Assembly: GCF_000238315.3 (NCBI RefSeq)
Contig: NZ_CP011924.1
Coordinates: 2,547,501-2,611,500, forward strand
Direction of reading: 5' to 3'
Source of the DNA: Pseudoalteromonas piscicida
Lineage (GTDB): Bacteria; Pseudomonadota; Gammaproteobacteria; Enterobacterales; Alteromonadaceae
Length of the DNA: 64,000 bases
Numbering within the stretch: the stretch's first letter is position 1; the number at the start of each line of letters is the position of its first letter. The translations under genes and the position numbers were made by a program. Shown piece after piece: positions 27,988 through 36,567 of this stretch. The notes under the pieces are model-generated. The model was not told the origin of the DNA and did no database searches. It saw only the letters and a program-made list of their open reading frames with translations.

Positions 27988-28069
27988 GTATCTGATTGAG
28001 TCTAAGAATAACAATAGCAAGAGCTAACTGTTACTCCAAAATCAGGTATTTAAGCTGAGCGTCGGATGT

Positions 28070-29245
28070 CTACTTAATTTCCACACGGGCTGAGCGCATC
28101 ACGATTTCATCGTTTAGCTCAATACCAAGCCCCGGCTCTTCTGACACTCTAAAGATACCATTCTTAGGCTGTGGATCTTGCAAGCATAGCTCTCTGTTCC
28201 ACTTTTTGATTGCGTAAGTATGGTGCTCATGGATCAGGAAGTTTGGGATCGCGGTTTCCAAGTGTAATAACGCTGCAGTTGCAACCGGGCCACCACAGAC
28301 GTGCGCCTGAATACGGATATCAAAGATATCGGCGTAATCACATACTTTCTTGGTTTCCGTAAAGCCACCACATAGGCCAATATCTGGCTGCAGTACATCA
28401 ATACTTTGATCTTCAAAATAAGGGCGAACACCCCAGCGATTATACAAACGCTCACCACCTGCGATTGGTACAGAGGTCTTGTTTGCTACCTTCGCATGTA
28501 AAGAGTGGTTAAGATAATTCACAGGCTCTTCATAATACATACAATCAAATTCTTCAGCGATATCTGCAATTTGAATGGCAGATGTCGCGCCCGGTAAGCT
28601 GTGGCATTCAAAAATAATGTCGACTTCATCACCTACCGCTTCACGTATTGCTTTCATTCTTGCACGGTATAATTTCATTTCCGCACGCGAGATAAGCTTA
28701 GTTCTATCGTAATAGGTGTTGCCATCTTTGTCGTACTGAATTGGATCAACTTTAACCGCATCGTACCCTTCTGCAATGGCTTTGTGAGCCGCTTCAGCAT
28801 ACTCGTGTGGCTGAACAAGCGCCTTAAATTCGCTATCCCAATCAAACTGTAATTGCGAGGCATAGGTGCGAAGCTCAGGGTTCACTTTACCACCAAGCAA
28901 CTGATAAACAGGTAGGTTTAAGGCTTTACCTTTAATATCCCAAAGCGCGGTATCTATTGCTGACATCGCCGCATATACCACAGGTCCGCCACCTAAACCC
29001 CAAAAACCTTCTCTCAGCATACGCGACCAAAGCAGCTCAGTTTGAAAAGGGTCATGACCAATCAAAAAGGCTTCAGCCATTTCTTTGATCATACTGGCCG
29101 CAGCACTGTGACCAAGGTCGTATGCAAGCCCTGCTTCACCAACCCCTGAAATACCTTCATCGGTGTGAATACGAACAAAAACGGGTGTCCAAGCAGGTCT
29201 ATCTGGACAATGAATATCGAAAACTTCGACGCGATTAACTTTCAT
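28070..29245 (-). CDS. Enolase-superfamily dehydratase/racemase (mandelate racemase/muconate lactonizing family)
   Basis: The 391-residue protein has an N-terminal capping domain (about 1-125) and a TIM-barrel with the metal ligands in IIFECHS, YYEEPVNY and AGGERLYNRW. A catalytic His is likely in IRIQAHVCGGPV. The D-galactonate/D-mannonate dehydratase group has this ligand spacing and the LGGGPVVYAAMSAIDTALWDIKGK cap motif. GGAG precedes the ATG. It lies 8 bp after a class II aldolase gene, so the pair probably handles a sugar acid; the substrate is not readable from sequence. Confidence 0.85.
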   Translation of the reverse strand: MKVNRVEVFDIHCPDRPAWTPVFVRIHTDEGISGVGEAGLAYDLGHSAAASMIKEMAEAFLIGHDPFQTELLWSRMLREGFWGLGGGPVVYAAMSAIDTALWDIKGKALNLPVYQLLGGKVNPELRTYASQLQFDWDSEFKALVQPHEYAEAAHKAIAEGYDAVKVDPIQYDKDGNTYYDRTKLISRAEMKLYRARMKAIREAVGDEVDIIFECHSLPGATSAIQIADIAEEFDCMYYEEPVNYLNHSLHAKVANKTSVPIAGGERLYNRWGVRPYFEDQSIDVLQPDIGLCGGFTETKKVCDYADIFDIRIQAHVCGGPVATAALLHLETAIPNFLIHEHHTYAIKKWNRELCLQDPQPKNGIFRVSEEPGLGIELNDEIVMRSARVEIK

Positions 29246-29253
29246 GTTGACTC

Positions 29254-30021
29254 CTATTGCGCAAAGCTTGGGTCTAGGCGGTAAGCTTTACGAAGCATTG
29301 CAGGCCATGCTAATTGACCACCGGTGCTACCGCTATGCACGACATTCGCTTGGTTATAAATGTTATCAATAATGGGTTGTGGTACAGGTAACGCTTGTTG
29401 TCCCGTTGCTTGAATTGCAACTTGGATTTCGCATGCACGCTGTAAATCATAAAAACGCATAAAGGCATCGCCTACCGTTGGTCCAACAGTTAAACCACCA
29501 TGGTTTACGAGCAGCATGTGATTAGTTGTACCTAAGTCATCTTGCAAACGCTTTTTCTCATCCATATTCACCGCTAAACCTTCATAGCCGTGATATGACA
29601 GTGATGGTAAAGAGAACATGCTATGCTGACTCAAAGGCAATAAACCACATTCTACACTCGCGACTGCAATCGTTTCTTTGGTATGGAGGTGAATAACGCA
29701 ATGCGCATCTTCTCGCACCTCATGGATTGCACTGTGAATGGTAAAGCCCGCCGGATTAATCTTAAATGGCGTATCATCAAGAATATTTCCTTCGAGATCG
29801 ACCTTCACCAAATTGGAAGCGGTGACTTCATCAAAGGTCAGCCCAAAGGCGTTTACTAAATAATGATCCGTTCCCGGCAAACGCGCCGACATATGTGTAT
29901 AAATTAGATCTCCCCAACGAAAGTGCTCAACCAATCGATAGCAAGCGGCAAGGTCAACACGCAGTTGCCATTCTTCTGCGCTTACTTTGTCTTTTAAATT
30001 TAACTGAGGTAATTCGAACAT
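29254..30021 (-). CDS. Class II aldolase/adducin-family protein
   Basis: The 255-residue protein has the zinc-binding HLHTKET motif, the downstream LLVNHGGLTVGPTV and an N-terminal WGDLIYTHMSARLPG. These are the class II (zinc) aldolase features seen in fuculose-phosphate aldolase and in decarboxylases such as ribulose-5-phosphate epimerase-like enzymes. It is first in a two-gene unit with the enolase-superfamily enzyme. Together they suggest dehydration followed by retro-aldol cleavage of a sugar acid. No transporter or regulator is in the unit. Confidence 0.85.
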   Translation of the reverse strand: MFELPQLNLKDKVSAEEWQLRVDLAACYRLVEHFRWGDLIYTHMSARLPGTDHYLVNAFGLTFDEVTASNLVKVDLEGNILDDTPFKINPAGFTIHSAIHEVREDAHCVIHLHTKETIAVASVECGLLPLSQHSMFSLPSLSYHGYEGLAVNMDEKKRLQDDLGTTNHMLLVNHGGLTVGPTVGDAFMRFYDLQRACEIQVAIQATGQQALPVPQPIIDNIYNQANVVHSGSTGGQLAWPAMLRKAYRLDPSFAQ

Positions 30022-30089
30022 GGGGATCCCTTATTGACTCCACATTTGGATGTATATAAGTCTAAAATAGCTTAATTATATCTTCAACT

Positions 30090-30116
30090 AAAAACCACCG
30101 CGAACGGTGGTTTTTT
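30090..30116 (-). terminator. Bidirectional terminator after the cytochrome c gene
   Basis: AAAAACCACCG-CGAA-CGGTGGTTTTTT is a near-perfect stem with A and T runs on either side, so it can stop both directions. It separates the cytochrome gene from the aldolase unit. Confidence 0.75.
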
Positions 30117-30142
30117 ATCATCTTTGACATCTAATTTTGATG

Positions 30143-30466
30143 TTATTCAACTTTAGATAGATACTCTGCAATCGCATCGATTTCAGCGTCAGTGACATTG
30201 GCAACCATCGCTTTCATCGCCGCTGACATACCATTATTACGTTTACCTGATTTGATATCTTTCATTTGTGCGGCTAAATACTCTTTGCTTTGACCATTTA
30301 GCTTAGGATACAGAGGCATGATTGGTGCTTTACCTTCTGCACCATGACAGGTTTGACACATTTTTGCTGTGTATAATGCTTTACCATCTGCAGCCATTGA
30401 ACTTGCTGAACCTAGTGCGCAAATTGCCACCGTAGTCCCTACTAGTAGTTTTTTCATCTTGCTCAT
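30143..30466 (-). CDS. Periplasmic c-type cytochrome (c4/c5-like single heme)
   Basis: The 107-residue protein has a signal peptide ending SMAADG and one heme motif CQTCH, with a distal methionine likely in MSAAMKAM. Class I cytochromes of this size carry electrons in the periplasm. The ATG at 30466 is preceded by AGAGTAATGAT, a weak site; an internal ATG (MKKLL) is an alternative. No oxidase is adjacent, so its redox partner is unknown. Confidence 0.88.
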   Translation of the reverse strand: MSKMKKLLVGTTVAICALGSASSMAADGKALYTAKMCQTCHGAEGKAPIMPLYPKLNGQSKEYLAAQMKDIKSGKRNNGMSAAMKAMVANVTDAEIDAIAEYLSKVE

Positions 30467-30538
30467 ATCATTACTCTTTTTATTGACGGTTAACGTTGTA
30501 AGTCAGTGTAGACTAAAGTTTGACCTAAAGCCTAATCA

Positions 30539-31078
30539 CTACCACATCAAATCATCTGGGACCTCAAAGTCAGCGTAAGGGTCATCCTCATCACCTTGCT
30601 GATTGTCCTCAACATGGAAAACGATATACTTCTCGTCTACCTCTGCAATCTTTCTAGCAGGTTCATCTTGTAGTACGTAGAACTGCTCTTCTAACACACA
30701 AATCGCTAAACGCCCCTTTGATAGCGCTTTTTGTGTTTCGGAATTAACTTCTAACTCCTTCACCTTATTTTGGTATGTGAAGTTAAAGGTCACATTGCCG
30801 CGGATCTCATCTTGGTTATGATGTTCTAAGATCTGCTTCACGCGAGCAATTTGCTCTTTATCTTTTAGCGTTTCTTGCTTCGCTTTATTTAGCTCTTCGG
30901 CACGCTTTTGCTGCTCAAGCTTTGTTTGCTCAATATGTTTTTGGAGGTCTGTTTGGTCGCTCGTTGCGCCTTTTTTCTTTTTCTTCTGCTGTTTACGCTT
31001 TTGTGTTTTTGCAACTTTCGCTTTGTGCTCAGTTGTTAGACCTGCTTTTAGCAACTGATCTTGCAGTGAACCCATCAT
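30539..31078 (-). CDS. DUF2058 protein (YaiL-like)
   Basis: The 179-residue, highly charged protein starts SLQDQLLKAGL and has a lysine-rich coiled-coil segment (about 20-80, KRKQQKKKKKG then KLEQQKRAEELNKAKQ). The C-terminal domain GNVTFNFTYQNKVKELEVN fits DUF2058, to which E. coli YaiL belongs. The basic segment suggests nucleic-acid binding, and some entries call it a nucleoprotein. Function is unknown. It is monocistronic. Confidence 0.82.
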   Translation of the reverse strand: MMGSLQDQLLKAGLTTEHKAKVAKTQKRKQQKKKKKGATSDQTDLQKHIEQTKLEQQKRAEELNKAKQETLKDKEQIARVKQILEHHNQDEIRGNVTFNFTYQNKVKELEVNSETQKALSKGRLAICVLEEQFYVLQDEPARKIAEVDEKYIVFHVEDNQQGDEDDPYADFEVPDDLMW

Positions 31079-31263
31079 GCAACTCCGTAAAATAGACTTT
31101 TCACTATTTTAACTCAGCAATTTCGATTGACCAGAGAGGAATCGTTCAATCTAATGTAAAACTACCAAAATTATTGTTGCACACCGTGATTTAGCGCAAA
31201 AAATTGTCATCTAGTTTGCTTTAATTTAAGCTAACTCATCGAAATTAAAAGCCTTATTGCTTA

Positions 31264-32397
31264 ATGCCTGTCATTCATCTACTGCTTTGCTCCGTTACCA
31301 TTTTTTTTGTGCTCTATGCACCGCAGCCGCTGCTGGCTGAGTTTGCAGAGCAATTTAATGTGTCAGCGTCAGATGCAGGCATGCTGATGTCAGCAACTAT
31401 GCTACCTCTGGCTATCGCGCCAATCTGCTACGGATTATTGCTGACAAAGTCTAATCCGCTGCGCATTTTAAAATGGACCATGCTGCTATTGGCACTCAGC
31501 AGTGTAGCATTTGCTTCAATGACTTCGTTTTCAGGGCTCTTGTTTACCCGGTTAATTCAAGGACTATTATTACCTGCTGCACTTACTGCGATGATAGGTT
31601 ATATCGGCCAACAGTTTAGTGGCTCACAGTTGAAAAGAAACATGAGCTTGTACATCGGAAGTACCATAGCCGGAGGTTATTTTGGCCGTACGCTTGCAGC
31701 CAACTTTACTGTCTGGTTTGAGTGGCAAAGTTTCTATTACCTAAACGCATTGTTATTGATTGTGCTAGCATTTAGCATTCGGGCCAGCAAGAACAAACCA
31801 CCAATAATTCACGCGACAAGGATCAGGGACTACCTGGCACCACTCAAGCAATCACGCCTAGTGAGATTATACAGCTCTGTATTTTGTATGTTTTTCTGCT
31901 TCGCGGGACTACTTAACTTTTTACCTTTTATACTCAAGTACGACTTTAATTTAACCGATCCCAGCAAAGTGGGCTGGGTCTATACAGGCTATTTAGTTGG
32001 TGCTTTAGGGTCTATCGTTACACCTTGGCTACAAAGTAAATTTCATTCTACCTGGCGATTTTTAGCTGTGATGTTCTTCATCTATGCTACAACCATTGCG
32101 CTATTACCCGTGGCGTCTGTGTTCTTTTTTGTGGTCTTATTTACGCTATTCTGCGCCTGTATGTTTGTGATCCATTCAACCGCTGCGCCATTAGCCAACA
32201 GTATTAGTCAGGCACCTGCAACCGTCACTAATGGCGCTTATGTTTCATTTTATTATTCCGGAGGCGTGCTGGGTTCTTATCTTCCGGGTTTGATTTATGA
32301 GCAAGCTGGTATCACTTGGTTTTGTGCGTCACTTTTTACCGTCTGTACAGTCGGCTTAGCTCTGAGTTTGAGAAACACAGTCAACCCAGTGAGGTGA
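31264..32397 (+). CDS. Major facilitator superfamily transporter
   Basis: The 377-residue membrane protein has about 12 hydrophobic segments. It lacks a long hydrophilic N-terminus, starting directly with a transmembrane helix (LLLCSVTIFFVLYAPQPLLAEFAEQFNVSASDAGMLMSATML). FTRLIQGLLLPAALTAMIGYI corresponds to the region around TM4-5 of sugar and drug efflux MFS members. No substrate can be assigned. No clear Shine-Dalgarno precedes the ATG. Its 3' end overlaps the convergent YbaK-family gene by 42 bp. Confidence 0.82.
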   Translation: MPVIHLLLCSVTIFFVLYAPQPLLAEFAEQFNVSASDAGMLMSATMLPLAIAPICYGLLLTKSNPLRILKWTMLLLALSSVAFASMTSFSGLLFTRLIQGLLLPAALTAMIGYIGQQFSGSQLKRNMSLYIGSTIAGGYFGRTLAANFTVWFEWQSFYYLNALLLIVLAFSIRASKNKPPIIHATRIRDYLAPLKQSRLVRLYSSVFCMFFCFAGLLNFLPFILKYDFNLTDPSKVGWVYTGYLVGALGSIVTPWLQSKFHSTWRFLAVMFFIYATTIALLPVASVFFFVVLFTLFCACMFVIHSTAAPLANSISQAPATVTNGAYVSFYYSGGVLGSYLPGLIYEQAGITWFCASLFTVCTVGLALSLRNTVNPVR

Positions 32398-32874
32398 GTG
32401 CCCAGTGACTTGCCAAAAGCGTTTCAAATCTTCGAGCGTTAACACCCAAGTTTTAGTATTCACTAGAGGGTGACACTGCCATAACTGCGCAGATTGCAGT
32501 TCACTATCAAGCCATAATTCGACTTGTTGCTCACTGTCGTTATGCAATGTGAGTGCTGATACACAGCCTTGTTCCACTCCTAAATACTTTGCTAGCCTGT
32601 CCGTCGATGCAAAACCTAAACGCGACATCCCTTGAGATTTAGACAGCGCTTTTAGATCAACTTGCTTATCTGCAGGAATAATAAAAAGAAAGTGTCGCTT
32701 TCCATAATTATCTCGAAGAAAGAGGTTTTTCAGTCGCGTCCCTTTTCTCTCTAACTTCAAGTTGTCAGCAGCTAGACAAGTATGTAACGGTGGATGCTCA
32801 TAATTGAGATAATTGATATCTAACTGAGCGAGCCGCTCTGCAAGTGCACTCGGATTGTTTCTGATCACAAACAC
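32356..32874 (-). CDS. YbaK/EbsC-family aminoacyl-tRNA deacylase (ProXp/PrdX-like)
   Basis: The 172-residue protein contains NYEHPPLHTCLAAD, RKGTRLKNLFLRDNYGKRHFLFIIPADKQVDLKAL and RLGFASTDRLAKYLGVEQGCVSALTLHND, the INS-domain pattern. These trans-editing enzymes remove mischarged alanine or other residues from tRNA-Pro, depending on the subgroup. The E-H-P-P-L-H-T segment fits the PrdX/ProXp-ala group. It overlaps the upstream lipoprotein gene start by 10 bp. Confidence 0.82.
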   Translation of the reverse strand: MFVIRNNPSALAERLAQLDINYLNYEHPPLHTCLAADNLKLERKGTRLKNLFLRDNYGKRHFLFIIPADKQVDLKALSKSQGMSRLGFASTDRLAKYLGVEQGCVSALTLHNDSEQQVELWLDSELQSAQLWQCHPLVNTKTWVLTLEDLKRFWQVTGHSPHWVDCVSQTQS

Positions 32875-33260
32875 TTACCTCGTAGCTGAACGCTACGATG
32901 TCGCCAGTACACATCAGTAATTTTATGACCTGCATTACAGTAGTCCGCCTCAATCAAAGCAGGTTTTAATAAGGCGACGGCTTGCTCTTCTAACTTGAGT
33001 TTTAGAGAGGGGGAATCTTCAATACGCTCAAACTCAGCAAAACGTTTTAGCTCTCTTCTTGATATTGGCTTACTTGCATCCAGCTCCATTCGAGGTGTTG
33101 CTTGTACCGTGACAATAAAAGCAAATTCTTGATCACCAGTTGGCGAAAGACGCTTATGAAGAGATTGTTTTTCGATAATAAGTTCAGGCTCATCAGGCTG
33201 TGATGCACAACTCGCTAGCAGCCCAATAATGAGAATAGAAAAGATAGGACGCAGAACCAT
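32865..33260 (-). CDS. Small lipoprotein of unknown function
   Basis: The 131-residue protein has a lipoprotein signal peptide (RPIFSILIIGLLASC), with cysteine 18 as the probable acylation site. The mature part is charged and ends in two cysteines (DYCNAG and RGKCL) that may form a disulfide. I do not recognise the family. It overlaps the YbaK-family gene by 10 bp and is probably co-transcribed with it. Confidence 0.7.
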   Translation of the reverse strand: MVLRPIFSILIIGLLASCASQPDEPELIIEKQSLHKRLSPTGDQEFAFIVTVQATPRMELDASKPISRRELKRFAEFERIEDSPSLKLKLEEQAVALLKPALIEADYCNAGHKITDVYWRHRSVQLRGKCL

Positions 33261-33336
33261 AATTCGCTTAATTCGTTTTATTTTCAGTTCAGTGTAACAA
33301 AGACTATAAAAAAATAGCGAAATTTTTTGTCTGGGG

Positions 33337-33365
33337 TTGACGGGAATATAAAAAATGATTAAATT
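33337..33365 (+). promoter_or_regulatory. Predicted promoter of tRNA-Ala
   Basis: TTGACG (33337-33342) and TAAATT (33360-33365) are spaced by 17 bp, placing the start about 18 nt ahead of the tRNA. Confidence 0.6.
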
Positions 33366-33389
33366 TCGCTTCGTCTACTGACGGAATGT

Positions 33390-33465
33390 GGGGCTATAGC
33401 TCAGCTGGGAGAGCGCCTGCCTTGCACGCAGGAGGTCAGCAGTTCGATCCTGCTTAGCTCCACCA
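33390..33465 (+). tRNA. tRNA-Ala (anticodon TGC)
   Basis: This is a 76-nt cloverleaf with acceptor GGGGCTA/TAGCTCC, D arm GCTC-AGCTGGGA-GAGC, anticodon loop CTTGCAC (anticodon TGC) on stem CCTGC/GCAGG, T arm with TTCGATC and an encoded CCA. The single G-T pair in the acceptor (G3-T70 type region) is near where alanyl-tRNA synthetase reads its identity element. It stands alone, not in an rRNA operon. Confidence 0.97.
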
Positions 33466-33474
33466 CTTTCCGCT

Positions 33475-33516
33475 CTTCTTACTTCTTACTTCTTACTTCT
33501 TACTTCTTACTTCTTA
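33475..33516. repeat. Six tandem copies of the heptamer CTTCTTA
   Basis: Six exact 7-bp units (42 bp) begin 9 bp after the tRNA-Ala CCA end. Such tracts change length by polymerase slippage. It is not in a coding frame. Confidence 0.9.
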
Positions 33517-33540
33517 CAAAATTAACCCTCTAAATCGAAA

Positions 33541-33571
33541 AGAAAAAAGCCCAAGTCTTTCGACCCGAGCT
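33541..33571 (-). terminator. Probable proA terminator
   Basis: On the minus strand AAGCTCGGGTC-GAAA-GACTTGGGCTT followed by TTTT is an imperfect stem with a GNRA-type loop and a T-run, located beyond proA. Confidence 0.6.
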
Positions 33572-33644
33572 TTGCAGTTACTTATGTCATTCTGTGTATA
33601 CCACTGAGTATAATTCTTCCACCTACTCAAGCAGCATCAGTTCA

Positions 33645-34892
33645 TTATTCTCTGATTTGGCCTTCACCATTCACTAAAAACTTTTCGGTTGTTAGCGACT
33701 CCAAGCCCATAGGTCCGTATGCGTGCAATTTGGTGGTAGCAATACCAATCTCGGCACCTAAACCTAACGCTGAACCATCACTAAAGCGTGAGGAAGCGTT
33801 AACCATCACAACCGACGCATCAACACCGCGTTGGAACAAATCAGCAGCTGCTTTGTCTTCCGTACAGATAACTTCAGTATGATGACTGCCAAAGCGATCA
33901 ATATGTGCAAGCGCTGCATTAAAATCAGCAACCTGACGAATCGCTATTTCAAGGCTCAAGTATTCTTCACCAAATTCGTCATCACTTAATTCAACTGCAT
34001 TATCAAAATAAGCTACGGTTTGCTTACACGCATTAATTTTCACACCCCTTTCAGCCAGTGCTGCAGCAACTTTCGGTAAAAAAGTCGGAGCGATATCTTG
34101 GTGAACGATTAACCCTTCAAGCGCATTACACACACCAGTACGCTGCGTTTTACCGTTTAACAGGAGCGCCATTGCTTTGTCGAGATTGGCTGTTTTATCT
34201 ATATACAAGTGACACACGCCTTTAAAATGCTGGATCACTGGCACCGTGCTATTCTCAGTAACGAAATTGATTAGACCCTCACCGCCACGTGGGATGATAA
34301 GGTCGATATACTCTTTTTGCTGCATCAGCTCCATTAACAACGCGCGGTCTGGATCAGGAATAACAGAAACCAACGCGGCAGGTAGGTTATGTTTTTCAAG
34401 CGCCTTATGCATCGCTTTTGCGATCTCTAAAGAACTCGCTAACGCCTCTTTACCACCACGTAAAATAACACCATTACCTGATTTAAAACACAGCGCACCT
34501 GCGTCAGCGGTGACATTGGGGCGCGCCTCATAAATCATGCAGACAACACCAAGTGGCACTCGCATTTTGCTGATTTTAATGCCATTTGGTCTTACACCCA
34601 TGTCTCTACGTGCACCCACTGGATCGTCCAGTCGAATGATGGTTTCGATACCTTCAGCCATGCTTTCAATCCGCGCTTGGTTAAGCGTTAATCTATCGAT
34701 CATGGCGTCGCTAAGCTGGTTATCACGAGCAGCAGCTAAATCAGCTTCATTGGCTTTAATAATGGCATCGCTGTTTTCACGGATCCCTTTTGCCATATCT
34801 GCTAACACTGCATTTTTTTGCTCTGTAGATAATAGTGCTAACTGTTTCGCTGCTTTTGCAGCCTGTGATGAAATATCTGTGATTAAACTCAT
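33645..34892 (-). CDS. proA: Gamma-glutamyl phosphate reductase ProA
   Basis: The 415-residue aldehyde dehydrogenase-fold enzyme has VCMIYEARPNVTADAGALCFKSGN, IPRGGEGLINFV, catalytic cysteine in NGKTQRTGVCNALEGLI and the tail LHAYGPMGLESLTTEKF. It reduces gamma-glutamyl phosphate to glutamate-5-semialdehyde in proline synthesis. It is 3 bp after proB, so the two are cotranslated. The length matches E. coli ProA (417). Confidence 0.97.
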   Translation of the reverse strand: MSLITDISSQAAKAAKQLALLSTEQKNAVLADMAKGIRENSDAIIKANEADLAAARDNQLSDAMIDRLTLNQARIESMAEGIETIIRLDDPVGARRDMGVRPNGIKISKMRVPLGVVCMIYEARPNVTADAGALCFKSGNGVILRGGKEALASSLEIAKAMHKALEKHNLPAALVSVIPDPDRALLMELMQQKEYIDLIIPRGGEGLINFVTENSTVPVIQHFKGVCHLYIDKTANLDKAMALLLNGKTQRTGVCNALEGLIVHQDIAPTFLPKVAAALAERGVKINACKQTVAYFDNAVELSDDEFGEEYLSLEIAIRQVADFNAALAHIDRFGSHHTEVICTEDKAAADLFQRGVDASVVMVNASSRFSDGSALGLGAEIGIATTKLHAYGPMGLESLTTEKFLVNGEGQIRE

Positions 34893-34895
34893 GTC

Positions 34896-36002
34896 TTATG
34901 ACTTCTCCAATAATGCAATATCTTGTTCTGAAATAACGGGTCCGATACTATCTTGAATTCTTTCGCTGATCGGATTCTCTTCATGTTCAGTTAAAAAGTT
35001 TAATAGGCAGCTACTGTAATTGGTGGTTGCTTTGGCTAAGCGCTTACCATCTTTGCTCCTCACGAGTACGGTATCTCCAACAGAAAACTCACCTTTTACT
35101 TCAGTGATTTCATCACCACTTAACTGACCCACCACTTGATTTTCGCCTGAGCCATAATCGCTATCTACGACCAGCTCACCTTGCTCTGATGCTGTGTGAG
35201 TCATCCAATGCACCGCTTCTTGCATCGGTTTATCATAGGCTGTAAATACCGTGCCTGGATTTTTTCCCGCCAACAATAATTCAAAGGTTGTTTCTTCGAA
35301 GCCGTTAACAATATAAGTATCTATATCGTGAGACGTCGCCTTTTCAGCAGCTTCAATTTTGGTCTTCATACCACCGGTGCCAACCTTGCTCGTTGGACAA
35401 CCTGCCATATCGTAGATTTCTTCAGTGATCTCTGTCACCTCTGAAATCAGCACTGCGTCAGCATGTAAATTAGGGTTTTTGTTATATAAACCACTGACGT
35501 CGGAGCAGATAATTAGCCCATCAGCATCTGCAGCCCCCGCTACCATGGCAGATAAATTATCGTTATCACCCACCTTCAAATCGTCTGTGGTCACGGTATC
35601 ATTTTCATTGATAATAGGCAGTATTCCATGATCGAGTAAAGTGAATATTGTTTCACGAATACTGGTATATCGCTCCCTGTCACGCAGGTCGCCATGAGTC
35701 AGCAATATCTGCGCCGACGGAAAGTCGAAGAAGCGGTCCCACGTAGCCATCATCTCGGTTTGGCCAGCTGCCGCCATCGCTTTTTTTACCGCAATGCTAG
35801 GCTGCTCTGAGTTTGGAAATAAGTGTGACCCTGCTGCGACTGAACCTGAAGAGACGAGGATTACTTCAATACCTCTGGCTCGACAACGCACGATGAATTG
35901 CGCGATGCTGAGTAAATAGCGGGATCGACACCCATCTTGCTCTGGCGCGATCAGCGCACTCCCGATCTTGATTACTATACGTTTTGACTGTTTCATCGAC
36001 AT
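34896..36002 (-). CDS. proB: Glutamate 5-kinase ProB
   Basis: The protein has 368 residues from the ATG at 36002, with AGGA 4 nt upstream. The track of in-frame codons continues to a GTG at 36026 with no ribosome site. The amino acid kinase domain has KIGSALIAPEQDG, ILVSSGSVAAG, INENDTVTTDDLKVGDNDNLSAMVA and KVGTGGMKTKIEAA; a PUA domain follows from about 275. ProB phosphorylates glutamate and is inhibited by proline. Confidence 0.96.
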   Translation of the reverse strand: MSMKQSKRIVIKIGSALIAPEQDGCRSRYLLSIAQFIVRCRARGIEVILVSSGSVAAGSHLFPNSEQPSIAVKKAMAAAGQTEMMATWDRFFDFPSAQILLTHGDLRDRERYTSIRETIFTLLDHGILPIINENDTVTTDDLKVGDNDNLSAMVAGAADADGLIICSDVSGLYNKNPNLHADAVLISEVTEITEEIYDMAGCPTSKVGTGGMKTKIEAAEKATSHDIDTYIVNGFEETTFELLLAGKNPGTVFTAYDKPMQEAVHWMTHTASEQGELVVDSDYGSGENQVVGQLSGDEITEVKGEFSVGDTVLVRSKDGKRLAKATTNYSSCLLNFLTEHEENPISERIQDSIGPVISEQDIALLEKS

Positions 36003-36567
36003 AAATTCCTGCATTAAATTAACCACCCACTCACGAGTTGGTACTCCAAATATCTCCTATTAGAAGACAACAGAAAGCGCAATGCATCGACCTAAAAGTC
36101 GGCAAATAGATAAAACAAACAGACGTGCGACGGCGAAGACCTTAGTCCCATCATGTCGCCACACATGCTAAACCCAGACACAGCAACTATCGTTAACTGG
36201 CTGACATTTCACTAATAGAAGATTGATTGTGACATCAAGTACTTAACCCTTGACGTCGAGCCGTTTCCAACAGGGCCACCATGGTTTGGTGCGGCCGGAA
36301 AGGCTGTACCGCAATGAATAATTGCGTAATGAGTAGATTGTGAATGACGGCGCGATTTACTCCACGCCTTGAACGCCTATTACCTTAACGTAAGCTCGGG
36401 TAAGATTGCAACCCTATCCCATGTTAATTATTTATGACCACCATAAATCAATTTTATAATACCTTATTTTCAGTAATTTATTCACTTTACCCTCATTCGC
36501 GCTGTGTTATAACTGGATGCTAGCTATACTGATAAAAATGTTGGGATAATCCAACCGGGGAGAATCT
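36003..36567. other. 565-bp gene-free region between proB and the antiporter gene
   Basis: No protein gene of convincing length is present. Several inverted repeats cluster at 36251-36355 (see the candidate structured RNA). A 5-bp hairpin GTTGG-GATAAT-CCAAC (36540-36555) directly precedes the antiporter Shine-Dalgarno GGGGAG. The section 36063-36240, nearer proB, contains smaller stems but nothing recognised. Confidence 0.6.
36251..36395 (+). ncRNA. Candidate structured leader RNA upstream of the antiporter gene
   Basis: On the plus strand GCC-g-TTTCC (36260-36268) pairs with GGAAAGGC (36297-36304), leaving one bulged G. It encloses a second stem (GGC + CACCA at 36274-36281 with TGGTG + GGC at 36287-36296). 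A 6-bp hairpin CGCAAT/ATTGCG follows at 36310-36326. GCCGT (36260-36264) can instead pair with ACGGC (36347-36351), a mutually exclusive fold. A 14-codon ORF (MTARFTPRLERLLP, 36344-36388) starts there but has a poor ribosome site. I recognise no known riboswitch class; Li+ and Na+ riboswitches do control antiporters, which is only a lead. The opposite strand could form the same stems. Confidence 0.3.

Noticed and set aside
36063..36240. T-box or known amino-acid riboswitch in front of proB
   Set aside because: No specifier loop, antiterminator sequence or known riboswitch core could be recognised on the minus strand.
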